43,689 nt of DNA from Pseudomonadota bacterium (GTDB taxonomy: Bacteria; Pseudomonadota; Gammaproteobacteria; Xanthomonadales; Xanthomonadaceae), in contig JAEWJB010000043.1 of assembly GCA_023386795.1 (NCBI GenBank), positions 1 to 43,689 of the forward strand, in the 5' to 3' direction. The position numbers and the translations under genes were made by a program. Position 1 is the stretch's first letter. Every line of letters starts with the position of its first letter. The notes below the pieces were generated by a model that searched no databases, was not told the origin of the DNA, and saw nothing but the letters and a program-made list of their open reading frames with translations. Positions 17,073-25,508 of this stretch are shown one piece after another.

Positions 17073-17170
17073 CGGGGGCAGGCCCTTTCCGGGACACGCC
17101 GTGAATCCATCCATGGAGGCTCGTAGGCGACATCCATGTCGCCTACGGTCCCGGAAAGGGCCTGCCCCCG
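17073..17170. repeat. Three-armed palindromic element, copy A
   Basis: A perfect 23-bp inverted repeat (17073-17095 with 17148-17170) encloses two inner palindromes. One is 17122-17147, with 12-bp arms and a 2-base centre. The other is the shorter palindrome TCCATCCATGGA (17106-17117). The unpaired joints read GGCT and ACGCC. The element lies between two convergent genes. Copy B at 26851-26990 has the same architecture on the opposite strand with different stem sequences; a truncated third copy is at the right edge. Confidence 0.9.
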
Positions 17171-17223
17171 TTCACCCGATACATCACTTCAGCGGATGCG
17201 GGAGGCGTTGCATGCGGGGTGGC

Positions 17224-17257
17224 TGATGCTCAGCCTTCGCTGATGCTCAGCCTTCGT
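17224..17257. repeat. 17-bp tandem duplication at the end of ravR
   Basis: TGATGCTCAGCCTTCG is present twice in direct succession (17-base period, last base differs). The copy at 17241-17257 includes the ravR stop codon, the other lies just downstream, so the protein is not changed. Confidence 0.85.
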
Positions 17258-19010
17258 CGCCGAAAGCGCCGTCACGTCCCATCGCGCCTGCGCCATCACG
17301 GCCCTTGCGCAGTTCGTCGTGCGTGCGGAACGCCTGGCGGATGTGCTCGCGCAATTCGTCGTCGTTCCAGGGCTTGGTGAGGAAGCGGTAGATCGCGCCG
17401 CGGTTGATCGCCTCGGTCACGGTCGCCAGGTCGGTGTACCCGGAGAGCACCAGTCGCACCGTGTCCGGGTAGAGCATCTTCACCCGGCCCAGGAATTCGG
17501 TGCCGCTCATGTCCGACATGCGCTGGTCCGAAAGAATCACCTGCACGTCGTTGGTGGCGAGCAGGTCGAAGGCGTCGCGCACGTTGCCGGCGGCGAGGAT
17601 GCGGTAGCCGTCGCGGCGGAACAGGCGCACCAGCGAGCGCAGCACATTCTCTTCGTCGTCCAGCAGCAGGAGCGTGCGGTCCGGCCGGGTCTCGGCGAAG
17701 GATTCCGGGCGCAGGTAGCGCCGGCGCAGGGCCATGCCGGCCGATTCGGCCGACATCGGCTCGCCGAACATGTAGCCCTGGAAGACATCGCAGTCGTTGC
17801 GGCGCAGGAAGCCCAGTTGGGCCTGCGATTCGACGCCGTTGGCGATGACCGTCATGCCCAGCTGGTGGCCCATGGCAATGATCGCGCGGGCGATGGCCGC
17901 TTCGCGGCTGCCCGCCGGGGCGCTCTTGATGAAGCTGCGGTCGATCTTCAGCCGGTCCACCGGGTAACGCACCAGGGCGCTCAGGCTCGAATCGCCGGTG
18001 CCGAAGTTGTCCAGGCTCAGGCTGATGCCTTCGTTGCGCAGGTTGGCCATCGTCTCGTGGACGAAGTTGACGTTGTTGGTCAACGCACTTTCGTTGATTT
18101 CCAGGGTCAGCGCGCTGGTGGGCACGCCACTGGACTGCAGGGTGGCCAGCACCTCGTTGAAGAAGCTCGGGCGCAGCAGCTGCAAGGTGGAGACATTGAC
18201 GGCGATGTTGAAATCGTCGAAGCCCTGGTCGCGCCATTGCCGCGCCTGCTTGACGGCGTTCTGCAGCACCCATTCGCCCAGCTGCACGATCACGCCCAGC
18301 CGCTCCGCCGTACGCATGAAGCGCTCGGGCACCAGCATGCCCAGCGTCGGCGATTGCCAGCGCAGCAGCGCTTCCATGCCGACGATGCGGCCGTCGCGCG
18401 CGCTCACCAGCGGCTGGTAGCGCAGGCGCAGTTCGCCATGCGGAATGGCATCGACGATCTGCCGGGCGATGATGCTCTCGCTGTGCGCGCTGGCCGGCGA
18501 GTTGCGTGCGTACACGCGCACGGTGTTGCCACCCTCGCGGCCGGCCTGGTAGTTCGCTTCCTCGGCGTAGTCGAGCAGCGCGGACAGCTGCGTGCCATGT
18601 TCCGGGCACAGGCTGATGCCGACGGTGCCGGTCATGAACAAGGTGTAGGGCAGCACCGAGAGCGGCAACTCGATCTGCTGGCGGATCTCCTCGGCGAAGT
18701 CTTCCGGCAGCGGGGCGTCGCCTCCGCGCGGGGCGACGATGACCATCTCGTCGCTGCCGTGGCGCCATAACCGCCCGCGCTTGCCCAGGTGCGCCTGCAG
18801 GCGCTGGGCGAGCAGGGCCAGCGCCTGGTCGCCGACTTCGGCGCTCATGTTCTCGTTGATCGAGGCGAAGTGGTCGATGTCCACGTGCAGGAGCATCAGC
18901 GGCGTGCCGCCGGAAGCGGCGGCGTCGACCAGTCTCAGCAGTTCGGGGTTGCCTGCGCCCAGGCGTTGCGGCTTGTTGGCATCCAGTCCGGACAGTGCGG
19001 GGTTCCACAT
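17247..19010 (-). CDS. ravR: GGDEF-EAL-REC response regulator (RavR-like)
   Basis: 587 aa. Residues about 25-175 are a GGDEF domain whose signature is GSDEM (85-89) and whose GTP-site region is also altered (INENMSAEVGD). Residues about 190-440 are an EAL domain: MEALLRW and EINESAL are intact, but the usual DDFGTG is DNFGTG (Asp334-Asn335), and the usual AEGVE is ANGVE (Asn391). Residues about 450-575 are a receiver with phospho-acceptor Asp495 (ILSDQRMSDMSG) and TKPW. The ATG (MWNPALSGL) lies 5 bp after the ravS stop, so the two form an operon; a longer frame upstream is an overlap with ravS. RavR of X. campestris is reported to turn over c-di-GMP; whether this protein is active is doubtful given the substitutions. 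Confidence 0.88.
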   Translation of the reverse strand: MWNPALSGLDANKPQRLGAGNPELLRLVDAAASGGTPLMLLHVDIDHFASINENMSAEVGDQALALLAQRLQAHLGKRGRLWRHGSDEMVIVAPRGGDAPLPEDFAEEIRQQIELPLSVLPYTLFMTGTVGISLCPEHGTQLSALLDYAEEANYQAGREGGNTVRVYARNSPASAHSESIIARQIVDAIPHGELRLRYQPLVSARDGRIVGMEALLRWQSPTLGMLVPERFMRTAERLGVIVQLGEWVLQNAVKQARQWRDQGFDDFNIAVNVSTLQLLRPSFFNEVLATLQSSGVPTSALTLEINESALTNNVNFVHETMANLRNEGISLSLDNFGTGDSSLSALVRYPVDRLKIDRSFIKSAPAGSREAAIARAIIAMGHQLGMTVIANGVESQAQLGFLRRNDCDVFQGYMFGEPMSAESAGMALRRRYLRPESFAETRPDRTLLLLDDEENVLRSLVRLFRRDGYRILAAGNVRDAFDLLATNDVQVILSDQRMSDMSGTEFLGRVKMLYPDTVRLVLSGYTDLATVTEAINRGAIYRFLTKPWNDDELREHIRQAFRTHDELRKGRDGAGAMGRDGAFGDEG

Positions 19011-19015
19011 CGGTT

Positions 19016-21142
19016 TCAACGTCCGTTGTCGCGGGTCGCCGGCTCGCCGGCGGCCTGGTAGGGCAGGTGCAGGCGCACGCGGGTGCCGGCGCCTGGAGCG
19101 GATTCTATCGTCAGGGTGCCCCCGGCGGTCTGTGCGCGCTCTCGCATGACGACCAATCCGAGGCCACGCGGGCCTTCGGGCTCGAAGCCGTCGCCATCGT
19201 CGTTGACCTCCAGGTACAGGCCGCCGCGTTCGTGGTCGTGCAGCACCAGGTTGACCTCGCCGGCGCAGGCATGCCGCAGCACGTTGGTCAGGCTTTCCTG
19301 GGCGATGCGGAAGCAGGCCTGTTCGATCTCGTTGCTGGGGCGCTGGCGCAGGGACTGGATATCCATCTCCAGCCGCTGCGGCTTGCCGCGGAACAGCGTG
19401 GAGGCCTGCCAGCGCAGCGCGGCTTCCAAGCCCAGGGCATCGAGCTGTGGCGGGCGCAGCAGCATGGACAGGTTGCGCAGCTTGGTGACGGTGGTGTCGG
19501 CGAGGTCGACGATCTCCTGCAGATTGTCGCGGCGGGCGTCTTCCTCGTCCTCCTCCATCGCCGCATGCGCGGAGAGCTTCATCGCGGTGATCGCCTGGCC
19601 GATGTCGTCGTGCAGGTCGCGCGAGATCGCGCGGCGCTCGTCTTCCTGCAAGGAGAACAGCCGCTTGGCCATCGCCTGCAGTTCGTGGTTGCTGGCGGCC
19701 AGGGCGTCGCGCATGCGCTCGGGGTCGCTGAGGTCGCGCACCACCATCAGCCGGCAGTCGCGACCGCCGTAGCGCACCGCGCCGATCGACAGGCCGGCCT
19801 GGAACTGGGTCTGGTCGCGACGGCGCATGCGTCGGGCCGGGGAGAATTCGGCGCGGGGGGTGTCGGCGGCGAGTTGTTCGCGCACCAGCGGCAGGTCGGC
19901 TTCGGCCACCAGCGCCGACAGCGGTTCGCCCAGCAGCGACTCGCCCGCATAGCCGAACTGGCCCGCGCAGGCGGGGTTGGCGTACATGACACGCTCCTCG
20001 GAGAGGATCATCACCCCGTCCGGCAACACCCGCACCAGTTCGCGGAACTGCTCCTCGCGTTCGCGCAGCAGGCGGCGCGACTGCTCGCGCTCGGTGACAT
20101 CCTGCAAGGTCCCGTGCACGCGGCGGCGGCCATCCGGGCCGGTGCCGCTTTCGGCGCGCAGGTGGACCATGCGCGCCTGGCCGTCGCCGGCGATGAGCGG
20201 CAACAGCACGTCGATCTGCACCGCGCCGCCGCCACACATGTCGTCGATCAGGCGGTCGATGCGTACCTGGGTGACCAGGTCCACGCCGGCCAGCAGTTCC
20301 TCGAAGCGGTGCCAGCGCTGCGATTCGGGCAGCGGGCGGGCGAGGATGCGGTAGACCTGCGGGGAGAAGCGGCCCAGGCCCGTGGCCGGGTCCAGCTCCC
20401 ACGAGCCCAGGCGCGCCACGCTCTGCGCCTCCTCCAGCAGCTGCAGCAGCTCGGCACGCTGGCGTTCGGCGCGGCGCTCGGCGCTGCGGTCGATGGCCAC
20501 CACCAGCCGTGCCTGGCCGCCGGGAACGGCCAGTGGGCTGCTTCGCACCTCCACGTCACGCAGGCCATCGCGGGTGACCAGCGGCTCGGTGAGCACGCAG
20601 TTCTCCTCCGGCAGCGCGCGCAGGTGCTCGATCACCTCGGAAAAGCGCGCGCTTTCGCTGGCCGGCCACACCGCGTCCAGGTGCAGGGCGAGGAATTCCT
20701 CCCGGGTATGGCCGAAGAAGGTGAGCGCGGCGGGATTGGCGTCGAGGATGCGCAGGGTCTGGAGGTCGTAGGCCCATATCGGCACGGGCAGGGCATGGAA
20801 CTTCTCGTGCAGCAGCGCGACCGAGTGCACCAGGGTGTCGTGTTCGCGGCCCATCAGGGAGGCCAGCCGGCGCAGGCCGTAGTGAAGCAGCAGCGCCGAG
20901 ACCACCACCAGCACCGCGCCGTCCAGGCCGAGCAGGCGGTGGAACTGGGCCGCGTCCGGGTGCGCCAGCCGCACCAGCGTGTCGCCGACCAGCAGCCAGG
21001 TCAGGCCCAACGCCAGGTACGCGCCGGTGAGCACCCAGATGCCGGTACGCAGGCGCGCGGCCAGCCGCTGGCCTGACAGGGAGTTCGGCGGTGCGGGGCG
21101 GCTGCGATCGTCGGGCATGGGGGCGAGGGCGCCAGCGGGCAT
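19016..21142 (-). CDS. ravS: Membrane PAS histidine kinase (RavS-like)
   Basis: 708 aa. Two membrane helices (about 33-54 and 70-92) are followed by about three PAS/PAC modules (about 105-470; for example WAYDLQTLRILDANPAALTF and VMILSEERVMYANPACAGQF). The transmitter is of the HisKA_3 type, with His511 in AISRDLHDDIGQAIT, followed by a HATPase domain (DDGDGFEPEGPRGLGLVVMR). This kinase class usually pairs with NarL-type regulators, but here the adjacent partner is the GGDEF-EAL-REC protein, as reported for RavS/RavR in Xanthomonas. The first ATG is used; a second, eight codons later, lacks a ribosome site. It diverges from the next plus-strand gene across about 140 bp. Confidence 0.87.
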   Translation of the reverse strand: MPAGALAPMPDDRSRPAPPNSLSGQRLAARLRTGIWVLTGAYLALGLTWLLVGDTLVRLAHPDAAQFHRLLGLDGAVLVVVSALLLHYGLRRLASLMGREHDTLVHSVALLHEKFHALPVPIWAYDLQTLRILDANPAALTFFGHTREEFLALHLDAVWPASESARFSEVIEHLRALPEENCVLTEPLVTRDGLRDVEVRSSPLAVPGGQARLVVAIDRSAERRAERQRAELLQLLEEAQSVARLGSWELDPATGLGRFSPQVYRILARPLPESQRWHRFEELLAGVDLVTQVRIDRLIDDMCGGGAVQIDVLLPLIAGDGQARMVHLRAESGTGPDGRRRVHGTLQDVTEREQSRRLLREREEQFRELVRVLPDGVMILSEERVMYANPACAGQFGYAGESLLGEPLSALVAEADLPLVREQLAADTPRAEFSPARRMRRRDQTQFQAGLSIGAVRYGGRDCRLMVVRDLSDPERMRDALAASNHELQAMAKRLFSLQEDERRAISRDLHDDIGQAITAMKLSAHAAMEEDEEDARRDNLQEIVDLADTTVTKLRNLSMLLRPPQLDALGLEAALRWQASTLFRGKPQRLEMDIQSLRQRPSNEIEQACFRIAQESLTNVLRHACAGEVNLVLHDHERGGLYLEVNDDGDGFEPEGPRGLGLVVMRERAQTAGGTLTIESAPGAGTRVRLHLPYQAAGEPATRDNGR

Positions 21143-21206
21143 CGCCCCATCTTAGTGCGTCCGTCACGGTTTGCGGGACGGCATGGCGTGACCCGGGCCA
21201 CCGCGC

Positions 21207-21233
21207 TCAACTATTTCCGGAGGCGGCCGTTAA
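21207..21233 (+). promoter_or_regulatory. Candidate sigma-28 promoter of the GGDEF-EAL gene
   Basis: TCAACTAT-N11-GCCGTTAA: the -10 box matches the FliA consensus at 7 of 8 positions and the spacer is exactly 11, but the -35 box matches only 5 of 8. The layout resembles the flgM promoter. The leader to the GTG would be about 45 bases. Confidence 0.5.
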
Positions 21234-21285
21234 CCATCACGTCCCTCCCGTCTCCCGGGGGGCTAGAGAAGCGGAGCTTCCCAGC

Positions 21286-24063
21286 GTGGATCCAGGCGTC
21301 ATTGCAAGCTTGTTGCAGCATCCGCTCACCTCGGCGGTGGTGGTGCTGGATCCGCATGGGCGTCCATTGGCGGCCAATGCCGCCGCGCAGTCGCTCGGCC
21401 TGCCGGCCACGCTGGCGCTGTACGTGGAGCAGCTCGCCGACAACCGCGAGCGGCTGCGTCGCGAGGGCGGCATGGTCGCATGCGTGCTGCCCAGCGGCAG
21501 CGGTCAATGGGACGGCTGGCTGCGTGCGGTGCGCGACGAACACGATGCGCTGATTGCCTTCACCCTGAGCATTCCCGAGCCGGCTGGCGCGGTGGCCAGC
21601 CGCTGGGAAATCGGCCTGGACAGCGCCGAGCACGGGCTGTGGGACTGGGATATCGCCGCCGACATCGTCTACCGCTCCGAGCGCTGGAAACGCATGCTCG
21701 GCTACGACGAACAGACCTTGCCGGCCAACCTGGCCGCCCTGTCCGAGCTGATGCACCCGGAAGACCATCCGCGCGTCAGCGCCGCCGTGCACGCGCACCT
21801 GGCCGGCGAGACGGAGAGCTACACCGCCGAATTCCGCTTGCGCCAGCGCGATGGCGAGTGGCGGTGGATCCTGGACCGTGGCCGCGTGGTGTCGCGCTCG
21901 GCCGATGGGCGTCCGCTGCGCATGCTCGGCACGCATACCGATATCCACGAGCACAAGCTGCTCGAACAGCAGCTGCGCGAACAGCAGGCGCAGTTGGAAG
22001 AAGCCCAGCGCATCGCCAGCATGGGCAGCTGGAGCTGGGACTGCCGCCGCGACCGGCTGTGGCTGTCGGACGATTTCATCGGCCAGCTCGCCCTGCCCGA
22101 ACCGCCGCGCCGCGCGCGCGCCGTGCTGCGCCAGCTCGGCGCCGAGGCACGCGCGACCCTGCGCACCGCCTGGCGCCGCCTGCGCAAGTTCGGCGAGCCG
22201 CTGCATTTTGAGTTGGAACTGGGTGTGGCCGGGCAACCGCCGCAGCACCTGCGGGTGTGGGCGCAGCCGGTGTTCGACGGCGACGGCATCCTCCTGCGCC
22301 TGGTCGGCCAGGTGCAGAACGTCACCGAGCAGCGGCAGACCGACGCGCTGATCCGCTGGCGCACCGAGCTGCTCAACCGCGTCTCGGCGTTGGGCCGCAT
22401 CGGCGGCTGCGAGATCGAGGTCGATACCCGCCGCATGCAGTGGACCGAGGAGTGCTACCGCATCCACGGCCTGCGCAAGGAGCCGATCACCCTGGAGCAG
22501 GCGCTCTCGCTGTACACCCAGGATTCGCGCGACACCTTCGAGGCGGCGTTGATGCGCATCGCCGACGGTGGCCTGCCCGAGCAGCTGGAGTTGTGCTTCT
22601 ACCGCAACTCCGGCCAGCGCGTGTGGGTGCAGGTGCTGATCGAGCTGGACCGCCGCGAGGGCCTGCCGCCGCGCTTCGTGGTGTTGTTCCGCGACATCAG
22701 CCGCGAGCGCGAGGCCAACGAGCGCATCGAGCTGCTGGCCCATTACGACCGCCTGACCGGCCTGCCCAACCGTTTCCTGCTGCGCGAACGCGCCGAGGAA
22801 GCCATGGCCGAGGCACGCGAGCGCGGCCAGACCCTGGCGATGCTGCTGATCGACCTGGACGGCTTCAAGAGCATCAACGACTCCTTCGGCCATGCCACCG
22901 GCGACACGCTGCTCAAGCTGGCCTCCACGCGCCTGCACCAGCAGCTGCGCAACAGCGACCTGTTCGGCCGCTTCAGCGACGACGAGTTCGTGGTGGTGCT
23001 GCGCGACCTGTCCGAGCCGGAGGACGCCGGCCACGTGGCGCGCAAGCTGCTGGCCGCATTGACCGAACCGCTGCGCAAGGACCACATCACCCTGAAGGTG
23101 AGCGCCAGCATCGGCATCGCGCTGCAGGCGCCGGAGCTGGAGGATTTCGACAACCTCCTGCGCGCGTCCGACGCGGCGATGTACGCGGCCAAGGAATCGG
23201 GCCGCAACACCTTCCATTACTACAGCCAGGACGTGCTGCTGCGTGCGCAGCGCCGCCTGGAGCTGGAACACGCGTTGCACGGCGCGCTGGACCGCGAGGA
23301 GTTCTCGCTGGTGTACCAGCCGCTGGTGCCGACGGCGGGCGAGAGCGCGCCGGCGATCGAGGCGCTGCTGCGCTGGCATCGCCCGGGGCATGGTTTCTGC
23401 AGCCCGGCCGAGTTCATTCCCATTGCCGAGGAATGCGGCGAGATCGTGCGCCTGGGCGACTGGGTGCTCGGCGAAGCCTGCCGCCAGGCCGTGCTGTGGG
23501 ACGAGATGGGCCTGCAGTTCAGCCGCATCGCGGTGAACGTGTCGGCCGTGCAGCTGCGCGACCGCGGCTTTGCCGAGCGCGTGCTGGATATCTGCCGCAG
23601 CAACGGCTGGCTGCCACAGCGCCTGGAGCTGGAGCTGACCGAATCGGCGCTGATCCGCGACAGCGAGGCGCTGCGCCGCTGCTTCGACCTGTTCGAGCAG
23701 AACGGCGTGCTGCTGGCGGTGGACGATTTCGGCACCGGCTTCTCCAACCTGCATTACCTCAACCGCTTCCCGGTGCAGCGCCTGAAGATCGACCGCAGCT
23801 TCGTGCAGGGCATGCTGGCCGATGCCAACACCGCCGAGGTGACGCAGGCCATCGTGCACCTGGGACACGCGCTGGGCATGCAGGTGGTGGCCGAGGGCGT
23901 GGAGACGGTGCAGGAAGACGCACTGCTGCGCCAGCAGGGCTGTGACGAGATCCAGGGCTACTTCTATTCGCGGCCGCTGGCGCCGCGCGACCTGGCGCAG
24001 TGGCTGCGCGAGGCGGAAGTGGGCGGGCGGCTGGGGCAGCGGCTGACGCTGGCCACTGGCTGA
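21286..24063 (+). CDS. Multi-PAS GGDEF-EAL protein, probable c-di-GMP phosphodiesterase
   Basis: 925 aa from the GTG that has GGAG 9 bases upstream. The first about 470 residues hold three or four PAS/PAC modules (VVVLDPHGRPLAANAAAQSL; EHGLWDWDIAADIVYRSERW; MGSWSWDCRRDRLWLSDDF; GGCEIEVDTRRMQWTEECY). The GGDEF domain (about 485-650; HYDRLTGLPNRFLL) has SDDEF (564-568) instead of GGDEF and is probably not a cyclase, though it may bind GTP. The EAL domain (about 665-915) keeps EALLRW (692-694), DDFGTG (813-814), KIDRSF and VVAEGVET (Glu870), so phosphodiesterase activity is expected. No membrane helix is seen, so it should act in the cytosol. A strong terminator follows. The gene lies between the ravS promoter region and a DinB-family gene. 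Confidence 0.9.
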   Translation: MDPGVIASLLQHPLTSAVVVLDPHGRPLAANAAAQSLGLPATLALYVEQLADNRERLRREGGMVACVLPSGSGQWDGWLRAVRDEHDALIAFTLSIPEPAGAVASRWEIGLDSAEHGLWDWDIAADIVYRSERWKRMLGYDEQTLPANLAALSELMHPEDHPRVSAAVHAHLAGETESYTAEFRLRQRDGEWRWILDRGRVVSRSADGRPLRMLGTHTDIHEHKLLEQQLREQQAQLEEAQRIASMGSWSWDCRRDRLWLSDDFIGQLALPEPPRRARAVLRQLGAEARATLRTAWRRLRKFGEPLHFELELGVAGQPPQHLRVWAQPVFDGDGILLRLVGQVQNVTEQRQTDALIRWRTELLNRVSALGRIGGCEIEVDTRRMQWTEECYRIHGLRKEPITLEQALSLYTQDSRDTFEAALMRIADGGLPEQLELCFYRNSGQRVWVQVLIELDRREGLPPRFVVLFRDISREREANERIELLAHYDRLTGLPNRFLLRERAEEAMAEARERGQTLAMLLIDLDGFKSINDSFGHATGDTLLKLASTRLHQQLRNSDLFGRFSDDEFVVVLRDLSEPEDAGHVARKLLAALTEPLRKDHITLKVSASIGIALQAPELEDFDNLLRASDAAMYAAKESGRNTFHYYSQDVLLRAQRRLELEHALHGALDREEFSLVYQPLVPTAGESAPAIEALLRWHRPGHGFCSPAEFIPIAEECGEIVRLGDWVLGEACRQAVLWDEMGLQFSRIAVNVSAVQLRDRGFAERVLDICRSNGWLPQRLELELTESALIRDSEALRRCFDLFEQNGVLLAVDDFGTGFSNLHYLNRFPVQRLKIDRSFVQGMLADANTAEVTQAIVHLGHALGMQVVAEGVETVQEDALLRQQGCDEIQGYFYSRPLAPRDLAQWLREAEVGGRLGQRLTLATG

Positions 24064-24090
24064 GGCCTGGGCGCGCATGCGATGAGATGG

Positions 24091-24119
24091 AACCCCCTCT
24101 TCGGAGGGGGTTTCTTTTT
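24091..24119 (+). terminator. Rho-independent terminator
   Basis: AACCCCCTC and GAGGGGGTT pair perfectly over 9 bp around a TTCG tetraloop and are followed by TCTTTTT. It stands 27 bp after the GGDEF-EAL gene. Confidence 0.95.
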
Positions 24120-24148
24120 GCGCGGCATCCGGCGCGACAATGACGGCC

Positions 24149-24697
24149 ATGAACCGTACCGATCTCGTCCGCCAGATGGCGGCCTACAACCAGTGGATGA
24201 ACGACAAGCTGCTGCTGGCCGCGGCGCGGCTCGATCCGGCGGCGCTGGCTGCTGACCGGCAGGCGTTCTTCGGCTCGATCCTGCGCACGCTCAACCATCT
24301 GGTCATCGCCGACACGATCTGGCTGCAGCGCTTCGCACGCCATCCCGCCACGCATGCCGCACTCGACCCGGTGCGCGCGTTGCCGGCGCCGGATTTTGCC
24401 GACCTGGAACGCTTCACCGACTTGCCGGCGCTGGCGGCGCATCGCCGCTGGCTGGATGCGCTGATCGTCGGGTGGGCCGAGTCGGTCGCCGAGCCGGACC
24501 TGGACGTGACGCTGCACTACGCGAATTCGCGTGGCGCGGTATCCGACAAGAACTTCTTCGGCCTGCTGGCGCACTTCTTCAACCACCAGACCCATCATCG
24601 CGGGCAGGTGACGACGCTGCTCTCGCAGGCGGGTGTGGATGTCGGGGTGACGGACCTGCTGGCGTTGTTGCCGGAGCAGGGACAGGGGCAAGGCTGA
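24149..24697 (+). CDS. DinB/YfiT-family putative metal-dependent protein
   Basis: 182 aa with the DinB four-helix fold: N-terminal MNRTDLVRQMAAYNQWMNDK, then LNHLVIAD (His50), and C-terminal HFFNHQTHHRGQVTTLL. His50, His146 and His150 would make the metal-binding triad of this family, whose members act in stress responses or as thiol transferases; the substrate cannot be told. The ATG at 24149 is preferred over the in-frame ATG at 24140: the latter overlaps a -10-like GACAAT (24136-24141), and neither has a ribosome site. It is convergent with the next gene. Confidence 0.85.
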   Translation: MNRTDLVRQMAAYNQWMNDKLLLAAARLDPAALAADRQAFFGSILRTLNHLVIADTIWLQRFARHPATHAALDPVRALPAPDFADLERFTDLPALAAHRRWLDALIVGWAESVAEPDLDVTLHYANSRGAVSDKNFFGLLAHFFNHQTHHRGQVTTLLSQAGVDVGVTDLLALLPEQGQGQG

Positions 24698-24716
24698 GCG
24701 CGCTTTCGGTGGGCGC

Positions 24717-25169
24717 TCAGCCTTCGATCGCGCTGCCGAACGCCAGGGCGGTGGCCTTGCGGTCGCCGATCAACGCGCCGCGCATGCGGGCTTCGGTCAG
24801 CGGGCGGATGATCCACGTCGCGTCGACCTTTCCGCTGCCGGCCTGCAGCATGGCGATCGCAAGGAAGTAGCTGGGCCCCGGCCCGACGCAATACCAGAAC
24901 GCGTCGCCGCCATATGGGTCGTCGCGGAAGGCAAGCTCCCATACTGGATCCCAACGGCGCACGCTGGAGGGTGCCTGGTAGATCTTCACTACCTTCAGTG
25001 CGGCGCCGCTGATGGGGCCAAGTTCTGTCTGAAACATCTGGCGCGCGATGCTCTGGCGCAGTTCCTGCTCGATGCGCTTTTTTCTGAACCGCTGGAAATA
25101 CCCGCCGGCGACGGCGATCAATGCAAGAAATAGAAAGCCTGTCAACGATGCCCCCTGCGGCCCCTGCAT
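24717..25169 (-). CDS. Hypothetical membrane-anchored protein
   Basis: 150 aa, not recognised. One membrane helix near the N-terminus (about 7-23; GFLFLALIAVAGGYF) is followed by a basic stretch (RFRKKR) and a soluble domain with mixed alpha/beta character (ARQMFQTELGPISGAALKVV; DPYGGDAFWYCVGPGPSYFL). The positive-inside rule suggests the domain is in the cytosol. The ATG is preceded by TATGAT 8 bases away and no clear ribosome site. It ends 19 bp from the convergent DinB-family gene. Confidence 0.7.
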   Translation of the reverse strand: MQGPQGASLTGFLFLALIAVAGGYFQRFRKKRIEQELRQSIARQMFQTELGPISGAALKVVKIYQAPSSVRRWDPVWELAFRDDPYGGDAFWYCVGPGPSYFLAIAMLQAGSGKVDATWIIRPLTEARMRGALIGDRKATALAFGSAIEG

Positions 25170-25231
25170 CCCGGCCCATCATATCCGCGTGGCGGGGGTG
25201 CGGCGCCACGCCGGCGCAGGCTGGGATGCCC

Positions 25232-25426
25232 TCAACCCGGCAGCAGGTCGTCCCCGGTCAATCCGAGATCCCACGCGAGATGCGCCAACAGCGGATCGTG
25301 TTCCGGTGCCTGCGTGGGGAGTGCCTGCGCCAGCCGCACCAGTTCGCGGCGCGCGGCGGATTCCAGCTGCGCGAAGGCCGCGTGGGTCGTGCCGGGAGAG
25401 GGCGAGGAGCGGCTGGGGTCGGTCAT
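25232..25426 (-). CDS. Small hypothetical protein
   Basis: 64 aa, not recognised. It has a Ser/Pro-rich start (MTDPSRSSPSPGTTHAAF) and one predicted helix (FAQLESAARRELVRLAQALP), ending LTGDDLLPG. There is no good ribosome site, but codon use fits the neighbours and the frame fills the space between the chemoreceptor terminator and the next gene. It could be a chance frame. Confidence 0.4.
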   Translation of the reverse strand: MTDPSRSSPSPGTTHAAFAQLESAARRELVRLAQALPTQAPEHDPLLAHLAWDLGLTGDDLLPG

Positions 25427-25461
25427 GGCGAGGCGAGCGGGCGAGGGCGATGGGGCTGGAA

Positions 25462-25487
25462 CGCGAAACCCCGGCCGAAGCCGGGGT
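25462..25487 (-). terminator. Terminator-like hairpin after the chemoreceptor gene
   Basis: On the minus strand ACCCCGGC-TTCG-GCCGGGGT is a perfect 8-bp stem with TTCG loop, followed by TTCGCGTT. The U tract is weak. Confidence 0.55.
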
Positions 25488-25508
25488 CGTGCGAAGGCGC
25501 GGAACGGA

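Noticed and set aside
19011..20402. N-terminal extension of the RavR-like frame by 464 codons
   Set aside because: It lies fully inside ravS in another frame; the ATG at 19010 sits just after the ravS stop and starts a complete GGDEF domain.
21211..24150. Open frame of 979 codons antisense to the GGDEF-EAL gene
   Set aside because: High-GC codon bias keeps the opposite strand open. The translation is His/Gln/Arg/Ala-rich without domains, while the plus strand encodes clear PAS, GGDEF and EAL motifs.
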